Positions 17,855 through 27,727 are shown, counted from the stretch's first letter. The stretch is 64,000 nucleotides of DNA from Coneutiohabitans thermophilus (GCA_034505235.1 JAPDQY010000001.1:52760-116759); one strand, 5' to 3'. Made by a program: numbers and translations. The notes: generated by a model from the sequence alone, not told the origin.

Positions 17855-18745
17855 ATGAAAAAATTCATCCTTCTGCTCGTGATGGCCGCGTTGCTGCCGG
17901 CCGGTCAGCGGGTGGAGGCGCATCATCCGCCCACTGCTCGTGTCGAAGTTTGGTCGACACACGGCGGCGGCGACTGGGATGATGCCGAAGCGTATTTCGA
18001 GGTGTTTTTGCGGGTGAGCGATCACGGTTACGTCACTGTCTATCAAATCGACCCGTACGGGCGGGTGGAAATCCTCTATCCGCTGGCACATCATCACCAG
18101 CGATTACTGCGCCCGAACCGGGTGTATTGCCTCGGTGATTTGGCGGATGACATTTGGCTGGATTATGGCGATTGCGCGGGGCAGGTGCAGATCGGTGTCA
18201 TCTTCACGCCGGAGCCCGTCTACCTGGCGCCATGGCTCACCCGCAGTTTCTGTGAAGCGGGATTGATCATCGGGCCCGTGCAGGTGGTTTACCGGCAATA
18301 TGACTTTCCGCGCATCTTCGCGCGTGTGGAGGCCGACCTTCGTCTTCATCTTGGCCCGCGTTGCGCCCCGGCCTTCCTGGTCACGCCGATTGCCGTGCGG
18401 CCGCGCATGGTCTATCGCGGCCGCCCCTCTCACCATCACCGGCCAGCGCCGCTTCCCCCAATGAAGAAACGGGAAAATGACCGGCGTGGCTACTGGACAC
18501 CACCGCGCGAGGAGAGAGACTGGCGTGGCTCTCCTGCCGAGGCGCCGCCGGACCGCCACCCGACCGTGGCGCAGCGCGATGACGCCGGACACTCTGTTGA
18601 CACAATGGCGAGGGCGGCCAAAGATTCCCGGCAAAGCCGGCGGCAACCGCGTCACGAAATAAAAACTGTGGCGGCGCGACCGATACCGGATGAACACGAC
18701 ACGCCCGCGCCCCGGCAAGCACGGCGCGCCGTGAAAAGGGATTGA
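17855..18745 (+). CDS. Secreted DUF4384-like protein with basic, disordered tail
   Basis: A 296-residue exported protein. A signal peptide (MKKFILLLVMAALLPAG) is followed by a domain of about 150 residues. That domain holds VFLRVSDHGYVTVYQIDPYGRVEILYP-type strands (key pieces: VSDHGYVTVYQID, GRVEILYP), typical of DUF4384 beta-sandwich domains found in cell-surface proteins. The last 110 residues are Arg/His/Pro-rich and probably disordered. ATG at 17855 has GGAGA upstream and gives the signal peptide directly; the frame extends 29 codons further up without merit. It ends 11 bases from the lhr stop (convergent). Function unknown. Confidence 0.72.
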   Translation: MKKFILLLVMAALLPAGQRVEAHHPPTARVEVWSTHGGGDWDDAEAYFEVFLRVSDHGYVTVYQIDPYGRVEILYPLAHHHQRLLRPNRVYCLGDLADDIWLDYGDCAGQVQIGVIFTPEPVYLAPWLTRSFCEAGLIIGPVQVVYRQYDFPRIFARVEADLRLHLGPRCAPAFLVTPIAVRPRMVYRGRPSHHHRPAPLPPMKKRENDRRGYWTPPREERDWRGSPAEAPPDRHPTVAQRDDAGHSVDTMARAAKDSRQSRRQPRHEIKTVAARPIPDEHDTPAPRQARRAVKRD

Positions 18746-18756
18746 AAGCTTCGACT

Positions 18757-21700
18757 TCACGCACGCTGCACGGCCGAGGGCCACAGCACCAATTTGCCGC
18801 CTTCGGTTTCAAAACCCTGTTGCAGGAACGCATGCGCCAGTTCACTGCCAGCAGCCGGTGAGCCGTCGATCTCCTGCACCTCCAGGCGTGGTCGTGGCCG
18901 CAGCTCCGGCGGCAATTGCAACCATGCCTGGAGCTGCTGGAGCAATGCCGGCGCCATTGCATCGTGCCACCCGGCGCCGCGCCACAAACGGCTGGCGAAA
19001 TTCTCGAGGTAAGCCACCGGCCGCTCTTCATAGAACAGCAAATGATGTCCAGGGCCGCGGGTCACTGCAATCTTCCCGCCATTTCTGCCCGTGAAATTCC
19101 ACTCGACCGTGCCGCCCAAAGGCAGCGCCGGATCCATGGTGCAGACCAGCACGGCAGGCAGCGGATCGTCATGCTTCCCCGCCTGCAATTCCTCCAGCAA
19201 GTCGGCGGCAGCGGGCAGCGCAAATTGCACGCCGGACAAGCCATCAATGAAGTAACCACGGAGAATCTCACCCTGCCACTCGAGACGCTTGAGCCAGTGA
19301 AAGAGCTGCGGCCAGGGCAACAAGCCGTTTTCGCGGCGATACCCTTCCTTCACCACAATGCCGTGACGCTGCAACAACAGCCGCGCCTGTTGCGCGGCAC
19401 GATCCGTGGGCGCCCTCTCCTTTCCCAGCACGCCAAATGAGCTGGTGAGAAACCAGCGGCCTTCCGGTTGCGCCGACGCAACGCGTTCGCGCCACATTCT
19501 GGGAAACCCGGGCTGGGGCCGGCGCAGCCGGTCGGCCGTTGCCCATGAAGGTCGTGGCACCAAGTCGGGCGGTGACGTCCCCGCTGTCGGCGCGGCAGGG
19601 GCCGACTGCAGACATTGCAGGAACGCACGGTAATTGTCGCAGCTCACCAGACCGAGATTGACCAGCGTGCGCAGCGCTTGTTCGATTTGCAGCGCAGACA
19701 AACTGGTACCAATCAGCAAGTCACGCTTCAGACTGGCGCCATTCTCCTGCAGAAATTGATAAATCGTTCCGGCAGCCTCGTCGAGACCTCCGGCGGTTTC
19801 GCGCAACGCCGGTTTGCTGAGAAAAGTGCCGCCTTCACCGCGGGGGATGAACATCACATGGCGGCGGCCTTCCTCGCCGGTGCGGCGCGCCACGACGATG
19901 ATTTCGCCGGCCGCGATCATTTGTTCGAGCGCTGCCAGTGCCGCCGGAAGCTGTTCGCCCCCCAAACGGCTGCGCAACACTTCGCGTTCAAACATCTGCA
20001 GGGGAAACTGACAACCGCTGTACTTGCGCAGCAGTTCCTGCAGCGATTGCCCCGTCAGAGCGAACTTGTGCCAGCGCAACAGCAGGCGATAGTAGACCTC
20101 CCGACTGGCGGGCACTCGCGCCGCACGGCGCAGGGCAATGGCGCGACGATAGAGTTCGGCAAAATTGTGGCGGTCACACCATTGCTCGCCTGCCACTCCA
20201 ATTATGAGCTGGCCGCGCACGACTTCCCGCTGGCGATGCAACTGCGCCAGGGCCTGCTGCAGCAGTTCGGCGGGCAGATGCCGCACCAACCCGGAGGGGA
20301 AAGGCGTCTCCTTCGCCGCCAGTTCTGCCAGCGGAAGCGGGCCGTGGCTGCGCAACAGCCGCTGCACCAGCGTAAGCACGCTGGTGAGCGTGAACGGTGC
20401 CTGGAAGAGCGGTGCGTCAGTGGCGGCAACCCAACCGGCAAAAGGAGCCGGCAGGCAGAGGATGCGTTGCTCTTGCTGCAACTGTTCCAACCAGGGGGAA
20501 ATGTCGCTGCGGCTGCGGCGTTGCAGCTCCCTCCCCGGCAACGGGCCGAGCTTTTCGATGATGACCAACAGGTCTTCCGCGGAAGCCGCCTGCGTCTCCG
20601 GTGTCACGCACTGCCAGCGCGCTTCCGCGGCCGCCACCAGCTCCGCCGTGAGCAGCGTGGGAATGGTTTCGCGCGCAAGGATTTCCGCAAGCAATGCGCT
20701 GCTTGTTTCGGCGGCTTGCGCCGGCGCACGATGGCGGTCGAAGTCGTAAAGATTTTCCGCCGTCAGACGGTACATCAGGCCGGCAGCCATGGGCGACGGC
20801 CGCGCCGTTTCCACCACCTGCAGCCGCAGCTCCTGCGCCTGCAGGGCCGCCAGGACCTGACGCAGCGCGGGCAAATCGAAAAGGCCTTGCAGACAATCAC
20901 GATAGGTTTCAAGGAGAATGGGAAAATCGGGGAACTGGCGCACCATCTGCAGCAGATCGGCGGCGCGCAAACGCTGCAGCCAGAGCGGCACTCGTTTGCC
21001 GGCACGCGAGCGCGGCAGCAACAAAGCGCGCACGGCGTTGTGGCGGAATTGTGTGACAAACAGGGCACTGTTGCTGACACGTTCCAGCAGGCTTTGCTCG
21101 ATGACATCCGGAGGCAGCCGCAGGAGCTCAGCGGGGGCCGGCGGCTCACTGGTATCGGGCAGGCGCAGCACGATGCCGTCGTCGTTGTAGCTGTATTGCA
21201 CTTCTGCCTGGTGGCGTTTCTCCAGCACGCGGCACAGGGCAATGGCCCAGGCGCCGTTGACCCGGCTGCCGAAGGGCGCATGCAAAATCAGGCAGGACTC
21301 TTCGGCATGATCGCGATACCACTCGGCGACGATTTGCCGGTCGGTGGCGATGGCGCCGGTGCACTCCCGCTGGCGGGCAAAGTAGTTCGCGAGATTGGTG
21401 GCGATGGCGGCATCGCTGCAACCCTGCTGTTCGAGCCAGGTCACACAGTCGCCGCGGTCGAGATGTTCGAGCAATTCCCGGCGGAACGCAGCGATTTTCA
21501 GACTGGTGGCATAGTCACGAAAGAGATGCTCGCCGCGCCAGAAGGGCGGCCGCGGCTTGAGGGCACGCACCGGCGAGACGATGAGACGGTCGCGCGCGAT
21601 GGCCTCGATGCGCCACTCGCTGCTGCCCAGATAGAAAACGTCGTGCACGCGCGATTCGAAGACAAATTCCTCCTCCAGCTCACCCAGCTTGGTGTTGCTG

Positions 21701-23286
21701 TCCGCGAGATAGACGGCATAATAGCCGCGATCGGGAATGGTGCCGGCATTGAGCGTGGCGAGCAGGCGCGCGCCGCGGCGGGCAAGCAACCGGTCGTTGA
21801 TGCGATCCCAGATGAGTCGGGGCTGCAAGGCGTGCCGCGGCGTCTCGGCGTAGCGGCCGGCGAGCATCTCCAGCACGTTGTCAAACATCGCCGGCGAGAG
21901 TTGGCGGTAACAATAACTCTGGCACACCAGGCGGTACAGCGCCGGCCGCGGCCATTCGCGCATCGCCACTTCGGCGACGAGCTGCTGGCTGAGCACATCC
22001 AGGCAATTCTCCGGAATCACGGTTTCTTCGATATCGCCGGCGTGCATGCAGCGCGCGAGGGTGACACTGTCGTCCAGATCGGCGGGATACAGTGGCAGCA
22101 GCCGGCCCTTGCTGGTCGCGCTCAGCAAATGGCCACTGCGGCCGACGCGCTGCAACCCGGCGGCGACCGTGCGTGGGGATTCGAGCTGCACCACCAGATC
22201 GATGCTGCCGATGTCAATGCCGAGTTCCAGCGAGGCGGTGGCAATCACCGCGGGAATCTCACCCGCTTTCAGCCGTGCTTCGATCTCATGGCGGCGTTCG
22301 CGCGCCAGGCTGCCGTGATGCGCGAGGGCGATCTCGGCTTCCGGGTCGCCGGTGGCGTCGCGGTGTTTTTCATTCAGCCGGCGGGCGATGCGCTCGGATT
22401 GCGCGCGCATGTTGACGAACACCAACGTGGTGCGGTGAGCGCGGATCAAGTCGTAAAGTTTATCGATCACGGCGTGCCAGACAGTGGCGTCGGGCAGGTC
22501 GCCAAAATCCGGCACGGGTGAGATCACCTGCAAATCCATCTCCTTGCGCCCGCCGCAATCGATGATGGTGACGGGCCGCGGCACAGGGCGATCCTCCCCC
22601 GGCCGGAAAACCTGCCCGCCAAGATAGGCGGCGATGCGCTCCAGCGGCTTTTGTGTGGCGGAGAGGCCGATGCGCACCGGTTCCTGCGTGCACAGGGGCA
22701 TCAGGCGCTCGAGCGACAGGCTGAGATGGACGCCGCGCTTGTTGTTGCTGATTGCATGAATCTCATCGACGATGAGATAACGCAGGCCGTGAAACAACTC
22801 CCGCCCGGCGGGCGCAGTCAGCAGCAGAAAAAGCGATTCCGGCGTGGTGATGAGCAAATGCGGTGGCCGCCTGAGCATGGCCTGGCGTTCACTCGCAGGT
22901 GTATCGCCGGTGCGCACCAACGCACGAATGGGAGGCGGCGCATAGCCCAAAGCCCGGCTGACTTCCTGAATGCCCTGCAACGGCTGCTGCAAATTGCGGT
23001 GAATGTCGTTGTTCAGCGCCTTGAGCGGCGAGACATAAAGGGTGTGAATCCCTTCGACATTGCGCCCGAAGTCGATGGGGGATTGTTGCAGTCCGCGCCG
23101 GAATAGATCATCGAGGCACCACAAAAACGCCGCAAGGGTTTTGCCGGAGCCGGTGGGGGCGAGGATGAGCGTGTGGCGGCCGGCGGCAATCACCGGCCAG
23201 CCCTGCGCCTGTGGCGGGCTCGGCGCGGCAAAGTTTTCACTGAACCATCGCGCGATGACGGGATGAAAGGGAAGGTCTGGAAGCAT
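18757..23286 (-). CDS. lhr: Lhr-type DEAD/DEAH-box helicase (1509 aa)
   Basis: A very large superfamily 2 helicase of the bacterial Lhr class, which unwinds DNA and RNA-DNA duplexes from a 3' single strand and is linked to DNA repair. Walker A is LAPTGSGKT at residues 42-50, the DEIH box is in LIVDEIHAISNN near 175, SAT lies in GLSATQKP, and motif VI is in LQRVGRSGHLLS. The following Lhr core and long C-terminal region (WH and DUF-type domains, beyond residue 900) match the full-length form of about 1500 residues. Upstream of the ATG no ribosome binding site is seen. It stands alone, convergent with the DUF4384-like gene. Confidence 0.93.
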   Translation of the reverse strand: MLPDLPFHPVIARWFSENFAAPSPPQAQGWPVIAAGRHTLILAPTGSGKTLAAFLWCLDDLFRRGLQQSPIDFGRNVEGIHTLYVSPLKALNNDIHRNLQQPLQGIQEVSRALGYAPPPIRALVRTGDTPASERQAMLRRPPHLLITTPESLFLLLTAPAGRELFHGLRYLIVDEIHAISNNKRGVHLSLSLERLMPLCTQEPVRIGLSATQKPLERIAAYLGGQVFRPGEDRPVPRPVTIIDCGGRKEMDLQVISPVPDFGDLPDATVWHAVIDKLYDLIRAHRTTLVFVNMRAQSERIARRLNEKHRDATGDPEAEIALAHHGSLARERRHEIEARLKAGEIPAVIATASLELGIDIGSIDLVVQLESPRTVAAGLQRVGRSGHLLSATSKGRLLPLYPADLDDSVTLARCMHAGDIEETVIPENCLDVLSQQLVAEVAMREWPRPALYRLVCQSYCYRQLSPAMFDNVLEMLAGRYAETPRHALQPRLIWDRINDRLLARRGARLLATLNAGTIPDRGYYAVYLADSNTKLGELEEEFVFESRVHDVFYLGSSEWRIEAIARDRLIVSPVRALKPRPPFWRGEHLFRDYATSLKIAAFRRELLEHLDRGDCVTWLEQQGCSDAAIATNLANYFARQRECTGAIATDRQIVAEWYRDHAEESCLILHAPFGSRVNGAWAIALCRVLEKRHQAEVQYSYNDDGIVLRLPDTSEPPAPAELLRLPPDVIEQSLLERVSNSALFVTQFRHNAVRALLLPRSRAGKRVPLWLQRLRAADLLQMVRQFPDFPILLETYRDCLQGLFDLPALRQVLAALQAQELRLQVVETARPSPMAAGLMYRLTAENLYDFDRHRAPAQAAETSSALLAEILARETIPTLLTAELVAAAEARWQCVTPETQAASAEDLLVIIEKLGPLPGRELQRRSRSDISPWLEQLQQEQRILCLPAPFAGWVAATDAPLFQAPFTLTSVLTLVQRLLRSHGPLPLAELAAKETPFPSGLVRHLPAELLQQALAQLHRQREVVRGQLIIGVAGEQWCDRHNFAELYRRAIALRRAARVPASREVYYRLLLRWHKFALTGQSLQELLRKYSGCQFPLQMFEREVLRSRLGGEQLPAALAALEQMIAAGEIIVVARRTGEEGRRHVMFIPRGEGGTFLSKPALRETAGGLDEAAGTIYQFLQENGASLKRDLLIGTSLSALQIEQALRTLVNLGLVSCDNYRAFLQCLQSAPAAPTAGTSPPDLVPRPSWATADRLRRPQPGFPRMWRERVASAQPEGRWFLTSSFGVLGKERAPTDRAAQQARLLLQRHGIVVKEGYRRENGLLPWPQLFHWLKRLEWQGEILRGYFIDGLSGVQFALPAAADLLEELQAGKHDDPLPAVLVCTMDPALPLGGTVEWNFTGRNGGKIAVTRGPGHHLLFYEERPVAYLENFASRLWRGAGWHDAMAPALLQQLQAWLQLPPELRPRPRLEVQEIDGSPAAGSELAHAFLQQGFETEGGKLVLWPSAVQRA

Positions 23287-23719
23287 GGTGAGGTTTCAGA
23301 ATGAGTTTGAATTCGCAACCACTCCCTGCGTCCCGCGGCAGGCGTGCAAGGCCTGTCAAAACTCGGGACCAGCCGCAGCTTCGGGGTTTTTGTGCAGCGG
23401 TTGAGTTTTGCGCGGCAGGGCTTCACGTGTTCAGTCGCACAAACCTCCAATGAACGGCCCCGGCCAAACCACCATCCGGCGGGCTGCAGGCAATATAACC
23501 TCGCGGACAAGTCGGAAGCAAGCCGGGGGGGGTACTGGCGGGCCGCCAGCCTGGATGGCAATCTCGTCACCGTCAGGGTTGTTTTGGAGAGCAAATATTC
23601 GTTAATTGGCGCCGGCCATCAGATCGCGATTGGCTGGTGAGGTATGCCGGTGATTGGCAACCCGGACCGGGACAACAGTCAAAAAGCCATCAGGGATAAA
23701 AAACGACCGGGAGTGGATC
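23287..23719. other. Divergent intergenic region
   Basis: Between the lhr start (minus) and the zinc-ribbon gene (plus). No gene or clear regulatory dyad recognised; it should carry both promoters. Confidence 0.4.
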
Positions 23720-24001
23720 ATGCAATGCTATTCTTGCGGGACAGAAATTTTGCTGGAGGGAAAACCGGGCCGGCGGGACACCTGCCCGAAATGCGCAGCT
23801 TACTTGCATTGCTGCCGCAATTGCCGGTTCTATGATGTCAACGCCCACCACCAGTGCCGCGAGCCGCAGGCGGAATGGGTGCAGGACAAAGAGATGGGAA
23901 ATTTTTGCGATTATTTCGAGGCGGCGGCCGTGTCGCTCCCGCCGCGCATTGATCGCGCGGCTGAAGCCAGAAAAAAGCTGGATCAGCTTTTCAAAAAGTA
24001 G
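23720..24001 (+). CDS. Small zinc-ribbon protein
   Basis: A 93-residue cysteine-rich cytoplasmic protein. Cys pairs are in QCYSCG, TCPKCA and CCRNC, followed by HHQCRE and a final NFCDYFE. Enough ligands are present for two zinc sites. Small proteins with a similar CRNCRFYD and NFCDYF pattern occur in several phyla without known function. ATG at 23720 is preferred (GGGAG about six bases upstream); the frame begins 22 codons earlier with unconvincing sequence. A DNA- or RNA-binding role would be a guess. Confidence 0.8.
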   Translation: MQCYSCGTEILLEGKPGRRDTCPKCAAYLHCCRNCRFYDVNAHHQCREPQAEWVQDKEMGNFCDYFEAAAVSLPPRIDRAAEARKKLDQLFKK

Positions 24002-24325
24002 CCTGCCCGCCCGCGAGGGACACGTTCAGCCTGCCCATAAACGAGAAAGCCATTCTGCTCTTTTTCCGGCAAAATGGCTTCTCGTTCACGGCATAAGTAC
24101 CCTTCCTGGCACTTCCTTGAGCCACCCTTGCGGGCGATCGTTATGGACAAGAGAACGGGACGAACCCAGCAGTGTCTGATATGGGCCGTCCCGTACCCCC
24201 ATTCACCCCCACGCCCCATAGCATCGTGAGATGGCGATGCGCGGTTTTCATCTGGGAGAGATCAAGCGACAGCATCGCCATTCATCACCATAGACACAGG
24301 AAAAGCCGGCACACTCACAGCACTC
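24002..24325. other. Convergent intergenic region
   Basis: Contains a long inverted repeat (listed separately) and no recognisable gene. It separates the plus-strand zinc-ribbon gene from the minus-strand anti-sigma factor gene. Confidence 0.45.
24040..24086. terminator. Inverted repeat, possible bidirectional terminator
   Basis: AACGAGAAAGCCATT (24040-24054) pairs with AATGGCTTCTCGTT (24073-24086), with one bulged base and an 18-base loop holding a T-run. It lies between two convergent genes, where it could end transcription from either side, although no T-tract directly follows the stem. Confidence 0.45.
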
Positions 24326-25471
24326 TCAGAAAAATTCCTCTTGCATTTTCCGTGCGCGCGCCCGCCAGGCCGGGGCATCATGCATCTGCTGATAACGCAG
24401 CCATATGCGCTGCGCTTCCTGCCGCCGGCCCAGCCGCTGCAACAACACCGCCAGATTGTAATGCGCGGCGGCCGAGGTCGAATCCCTCGCCACGGCCTCG
24501 TTGAAATATTGCAATGCCAGTGCCGTATCGCCCGCCGCCTCGCTCACCACCCCCAGATCATTCAGCAGTGCGGCATCGTTGTGCGAGTTTTGCAGAAGTT
24601 CGCGCAACCCTTGCCCGGCGGCTGGGAAATCACCATTGAAATAGGAGAGCAGCGCCAGCCCGTGTTTGGCGATTGGGTTGTTGTGACTCCACCACAAGCT
24701 TTTTCGAAACGGCTGCGTGATGGCAGGGTTTTCCTCCGCCGGGGCTGCGCTGCGCGGTGCCAGCTCGGCCGGCATGAAATCCCCCGCCATCCGCAACTCG
24801 CCCTGCCGAATTTCATAGTGCTCCGCCAACCGCTTCATCCCCACCTGTGCCAGATGGTTGCTGCGCCAGGCAATCAGCTTCGGACCCGCCATCAAGCAAA
24901 GCACCAAAACAGCGGTGGCTGCCAGGGCGAATCGATGCTGCCGCAAATCCATTTGTTGCCACAGCGTCTTGAGTGCCCTCAGCCATTCCGACTGCCCGTG
25001 GGCCCGGACTGAGACGCCCGCGCGTTCTCCGTCAGTTGTCAGGCATGCGCGCCTTGCTCCTTCGGCCAGATCGGCATGCCACTCGCTCTGCAGGCTTTCA
25101 AGCACGGCCGGCTCCACGATTTTTTCACAATCGTCAGTGCTGGCAAATTCTCCACGGATCACTTCCGCCAGCACCTGACGGCATGTGGCGCAATTGCTCA
25201 GGTGCTCTTCCACCTCCCGCTTCTTGAAAAAGGGCAACAGTCCGGAGAAATACAGTGCGAGGGTTTCGACTTCGGGGCAGGGGGCAGCCGCTTTTCGTTC
25301 ACTTCGCGGATGATGCTGCGGAGCAATGGCAACAAAACACGCGGCCAGTTCGTCCAATTTGCGGCATTTTTCACACCGGACAAGGTGCTCGGCCATGGTT
25401 TTAGCCTTCTGCTGATCGAGCATCCCGCGATGCCGACCGAGCCAGGCTACCAGATGAAAATGCTCATCCAC
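24326..25471 (-). CDS. Zinc-finger anti-sigma factor with C-terminal TPR
   Basis: A 381-residue membrane protein. The N-terminus holds two zf-HC2-type modules: LVAWLGRHRG...HLVRCEKC, and a second LALYFSGLL...HLSNCATC near residue 85. These modules normally hold a cognate ECF sigma factor. A single membrane helix (FALAATAVLVLCLMAG) comes near residue 200. The outer or periplasmic C-terminal part carries two to three TPR-like repeats (DAALLNDLGVVSEAAGD, AAAHYNLAVLLQRLG). GTG at 25471 is chosen because GGGAG lies seven bases upstream. It follows the sigma factor gene on the same strand. Confidence 0.8.
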   Translation of the reverse strand: MDEHFHLVAWLGRHRGMLDQQKAKTMAEHLVRCEKCRKLDELAACFVAIAPQHHPRSERKAAAPCPEVETLALYFSGLLPFFKKREVEEHLSNCATCRQVLAEVIRGEFASTDDCEKIVEPAVLESLQSEWHADLAEGARRACLTTDGERAGVSVRAHGQSEWLRALKTLWQQMDLRQHRFALAATAVLVLCLMAGPKLIAWRSNHLAQVGMKRLAEHYEIRQGELRMAGDFMPAELAPRSAAPAEENPAITQPFRKSLWWSHNNPIAKHGLALLSYFNGDFPAAGQGLRELLQNSHNDAALLNDLGVVSEAAGDTALALQYFNEAVARDSTSAAAHYNLAVLLQRLGRRQEAQRIWLRYQQMHDAPAWRARARKMQEEFF

Positions 25472-25773
25472 ACCCAATCTCCCATTCGGAAGGTGCCATA
25501 CGTTGTGGCGGAAGAAACTTCATTCCCCCCGTCCGGACAGGAGCCCAAGGATCGTTGCGCGCCGGCTTGGCTGCCCTGCAGCGGGAGAAACTGGAAAATG
25601 GAGGGAGGGCCGTGCCCTTTGCACCAGCACGGCCATAAATCAGCGAGCGCTCTATTGTTGCCAGCAAAACCGTTGATGATGGAGACACAGCGCGATATCT
25701 TTTGTCTCACGTCTTACAAGACACCAAAACCCCGGTTTCCATCACAAGAAAAGTCCGGGAGGCAGGTTGCCTG
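25472..25773. other. Gap between sigma and anti-sigma genes
   Basis: About 300 bases without a gene between the sigma factor stop and the anti-sigma start. Nothing specific recognised; such a long gap is unusual for a sigma/anti-sigma pair and leaves room for a separate promoter. Confidence 0.35.
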
Positions 25774-26445
25774 TCACGACCGGTTTACAAAATGCGCCAG
25801 CCGCTGCCGCACGCGGCTGAGCGCAACTTCCACCGCGTGCGCCGTCATTGCGATACCCGGGAAAGAGGCGATCTGTTCGACACTGAGACCGTCAAAGTAG
25901 TGGAGTTGAAACAGGAGCTTGTCACGCGACTTGTTGGGGCCGCGCAAAGCCAGGTCCAAAGAATGGTTGATTTGATCGTGCAGCTCCAGCATGCGAATTT
26001 TTTCGTCGGTCGTCAACTCATGCTCGCCAGACTTCCGGCCCTGTAATTGCCGCTCGCAGTCGAAATCGCTGCCGGCGTCGAGCGAGAAGTTGATGGGCGG
26101 CCGCTTGCCCGCGCTGTTGTTGCGCAGGTGATTGAGCGTGAGGTGCCTGGCAATAACACGCAGATAACGAAACCAGGCTGCTTCAGTGAAGCCCTTGAAC
26201 ATCTGGAAGGCTCTGCCATTGTGCTGCAGCAGCCGCAGATAAACATCCTGAACGATGTCGTCCACGGTTGCCGGCAATCTGGCGGCATACTGCCGGTTTT
26301 GTTGTTGCAACGTCCGCAGAATGCTTTGGCGAATGGCCCCCTCATAGCGTCTTGTGAATTCGCGCCATAGAACCGGATTATGGGGATCATTCGCACACCG
26401 CCGCACCAAATCCAGATCAGAGCCGTCAGTAAACAAAAGCGCCAT
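25774..26445 (-). CDS. ECF-type RNA polymerase sigma factor
   Basis: A 223-residue sigma-70-family protein. Region 2 is visible in LVRRCANDPHNPVLWREF and VDDIVQDVYLRLLQ with the -10-recognising AAWFRYLRVIARHLTLNHLR. Region 4 has DGLSVEQIASFPGI and AVEVALSRVRQRLA. It should direct RNA polymerase to a regulon controlled by the zinc-finger anti-sigma factor encoded next. The frame continues upstream to 26661, but that part is a hydrophobic stretch unlike sigma factors. ATG at 26445 is therefore chosen (an ATG at 26463 is the alternative). No strong ribosome binding site is seen for either. Confidence 0.85.
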   Translation of the reverse strand: MALLFTDGSDLDLVRRCANDPHNPVLWREFTRRYEGAIRQSILRTLQQQNRQYAARLPATVDDIVQDVYLRLLQHNGRAFQMFKGFTEAAWFRYLRVIARHLTLNHLRNNSAGKRPPINFSLDAGSDFDCERQLQGRKSGEHELTTDEKIRMLELHDQINHSLDLALRGPNKSRDKLLFQLHYFDGLSVEQIASFPGIAMTAHAVEVALSRVRQRLAHFVNRS

Positions 26446-27478
26446 GCCCAGGTAAATGACCATCCAAACCGCATCCGGCTTGCAGCACAGGATGATGATC
26501 ACGAAAACGCATAGGAGCAGGTTTTGACGGGAAAAAGCCTCGACGTGCAGGCGGGAAGATGATTGCCGGAAACGGTGAAATCCGGCAGTCAGGCGTTTCA
26601 GGGCGTTCAAGAGTTCCTCCTTTGAGCAAAACAGGCGTTTGCCAACCCGGAGTTGTGTCAAATCGCACCTTTCGTCGATTGGAAGCGCACGACCTGGACG
26701 GTGATTTTAGTTCTTTTAGAATGAATTTCAAGCAGGATTATCGAAATCTTTTCACTGCATCGTCGCAACGGCGGCGACCCGCGCAAGCGTCGGCCGGAAC
26801 ACGGTCATTTTTTGAGTTCAACCTGGAACGATGCCAGCCGGGATTTGCGTATCCGCTCTCGTAACGCAGACATCTTGTCGGCGTTACGTCAAGCTCGAGG
26901 AAGGGTGGTCTTCCTTTTGCGGTGCGCGTGCTGCCCGGTGTACGCCTCGAACGCTTTCTTGGCTTCCGACCGACGTAGATCGTCTGCCTTGTCACGTTCG
27001 CAACACTCGGCAAGGGTGGTTGGCTGGACCTTGCCCTGCAGAGATTTTCACTCGGCCAGAAACTTGGTTCTATGTTGATTTGTGTGGGTAACGAATGGCA
27101 AGAGCCCGGCCGCAGGCTTGGCACCAGAACGCTTCCCCAATGTCGGCGCCTGCCAGTCCCTGTTTTCTCCCACGAAATTGCACTCCCACGAAAGGGCTTG
27201 CCATGATTTTCGTGGGGGCTCTTGTTTGCCGGAATGTCGGGAACACGCCGGGCAGGGACTACGCCCCCGGGCTTTCCTGGCTAACGCCGGTTGCCTTCGC
27301 CGGAGAGTAATGCCACAATTTTCAGGAAGTGGATTGATGCCGATCACCGCCGATAAAAATCGGCATAAATCCGGGTTGCTCCGCCCCTGGAGAATGCGGT
27401 CGTGGCCGCGTGCCGCGTTGCGATTGACCCACACTGATCAGCATGGAACCAGAAACGTTAAGCTGCCCTGATGCCTGA
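26446..27478. other. Gene-poor stretch with palindromic repeats
   Basis: About 1 kb without a believable gene. The short frames have no family resemblance. It holds a dispersed palindrome at 26860-26888 and leads into the sorting-domain relic. This looks like decayed or recombination-prone sequence between two transcription units. Confidence 0.45.
26860..26888. repeat. Dispersed intergenic palindrome, copy 1
   Basis: CGTAACGC (26860-26867) and GCGTTACG (26881-26888) are perfect arms around 13 bases. The right arm with its preceding bases (TTGTCGGCGTTACG) resembles the other copies at 27481, 31796 and 38071. Confidence 0.5.
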
Positions 27479-27664
27479 GCGCAGGCTGCCAGCCTGCATT
27501 ACGACATTCCCGGCCATCAGGTCGCCACGCTGGTCGCGGGATGACGTGCAGCAGGCAGACATGAGGTGATGTTCGATGCCAGCGAATTGCAAAGCGGCTT
27601 TTATCTTTATGCCCTGCAGGCCGGAGACTTTCGTGAAATGAAGGAGATGTTGCTGATCAAATAG
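27479..27664 (+). pseudogene. Relic of a type IX-style C-terminal sorting domain
   Basis: One frame between stops at 27476 and 27662 translates to the end of a secreted protein of the type IX/FlgD-like sorting family. It reads HYDIPGHQVATLVAG, then TGA at 27542-27544, then RAAGRHEVMFDASELQSGF and LYALQAGDFREMKEMLLIK before a TAG stop. Intact members read like V-A-T-L-V-x-x-W-Q-A-A-G-x-H, so the TGA stands at a position often held by Trp. No start codon or body of the protein precedes it; the left end coincides with a palindromic repeat. It supports use of type IX secretion by this lineage, as does porX. Confidence 0.7.
27481..27503. repeat. Dispersed intergenic palindrome, copy 2
   Basis: GCAGGCT (27481-27487) and AGCCTGC (27491-27497) are perfect arms around three bases, followed by ATTACG. 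Same design as the copies near 31796 and 38136. It forms the left border of the sorting-domain relic. Confidence 0.5.
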
Positions 27665-27727
27665 CATCAAATGACCAGAGGATGGTCCAAGGGATTAGTA
27701 GGATTGCGTCTATCGGGCATTTTCCCA

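Noticed and set aside
26446..26661. N-terminal extension of the ECF sigma factor with a hydrophobic stretch
   Set aside because: Open in frame, but sigma factors of this type do not have such a segment, and no ribosome binding site supports the earlier starts.
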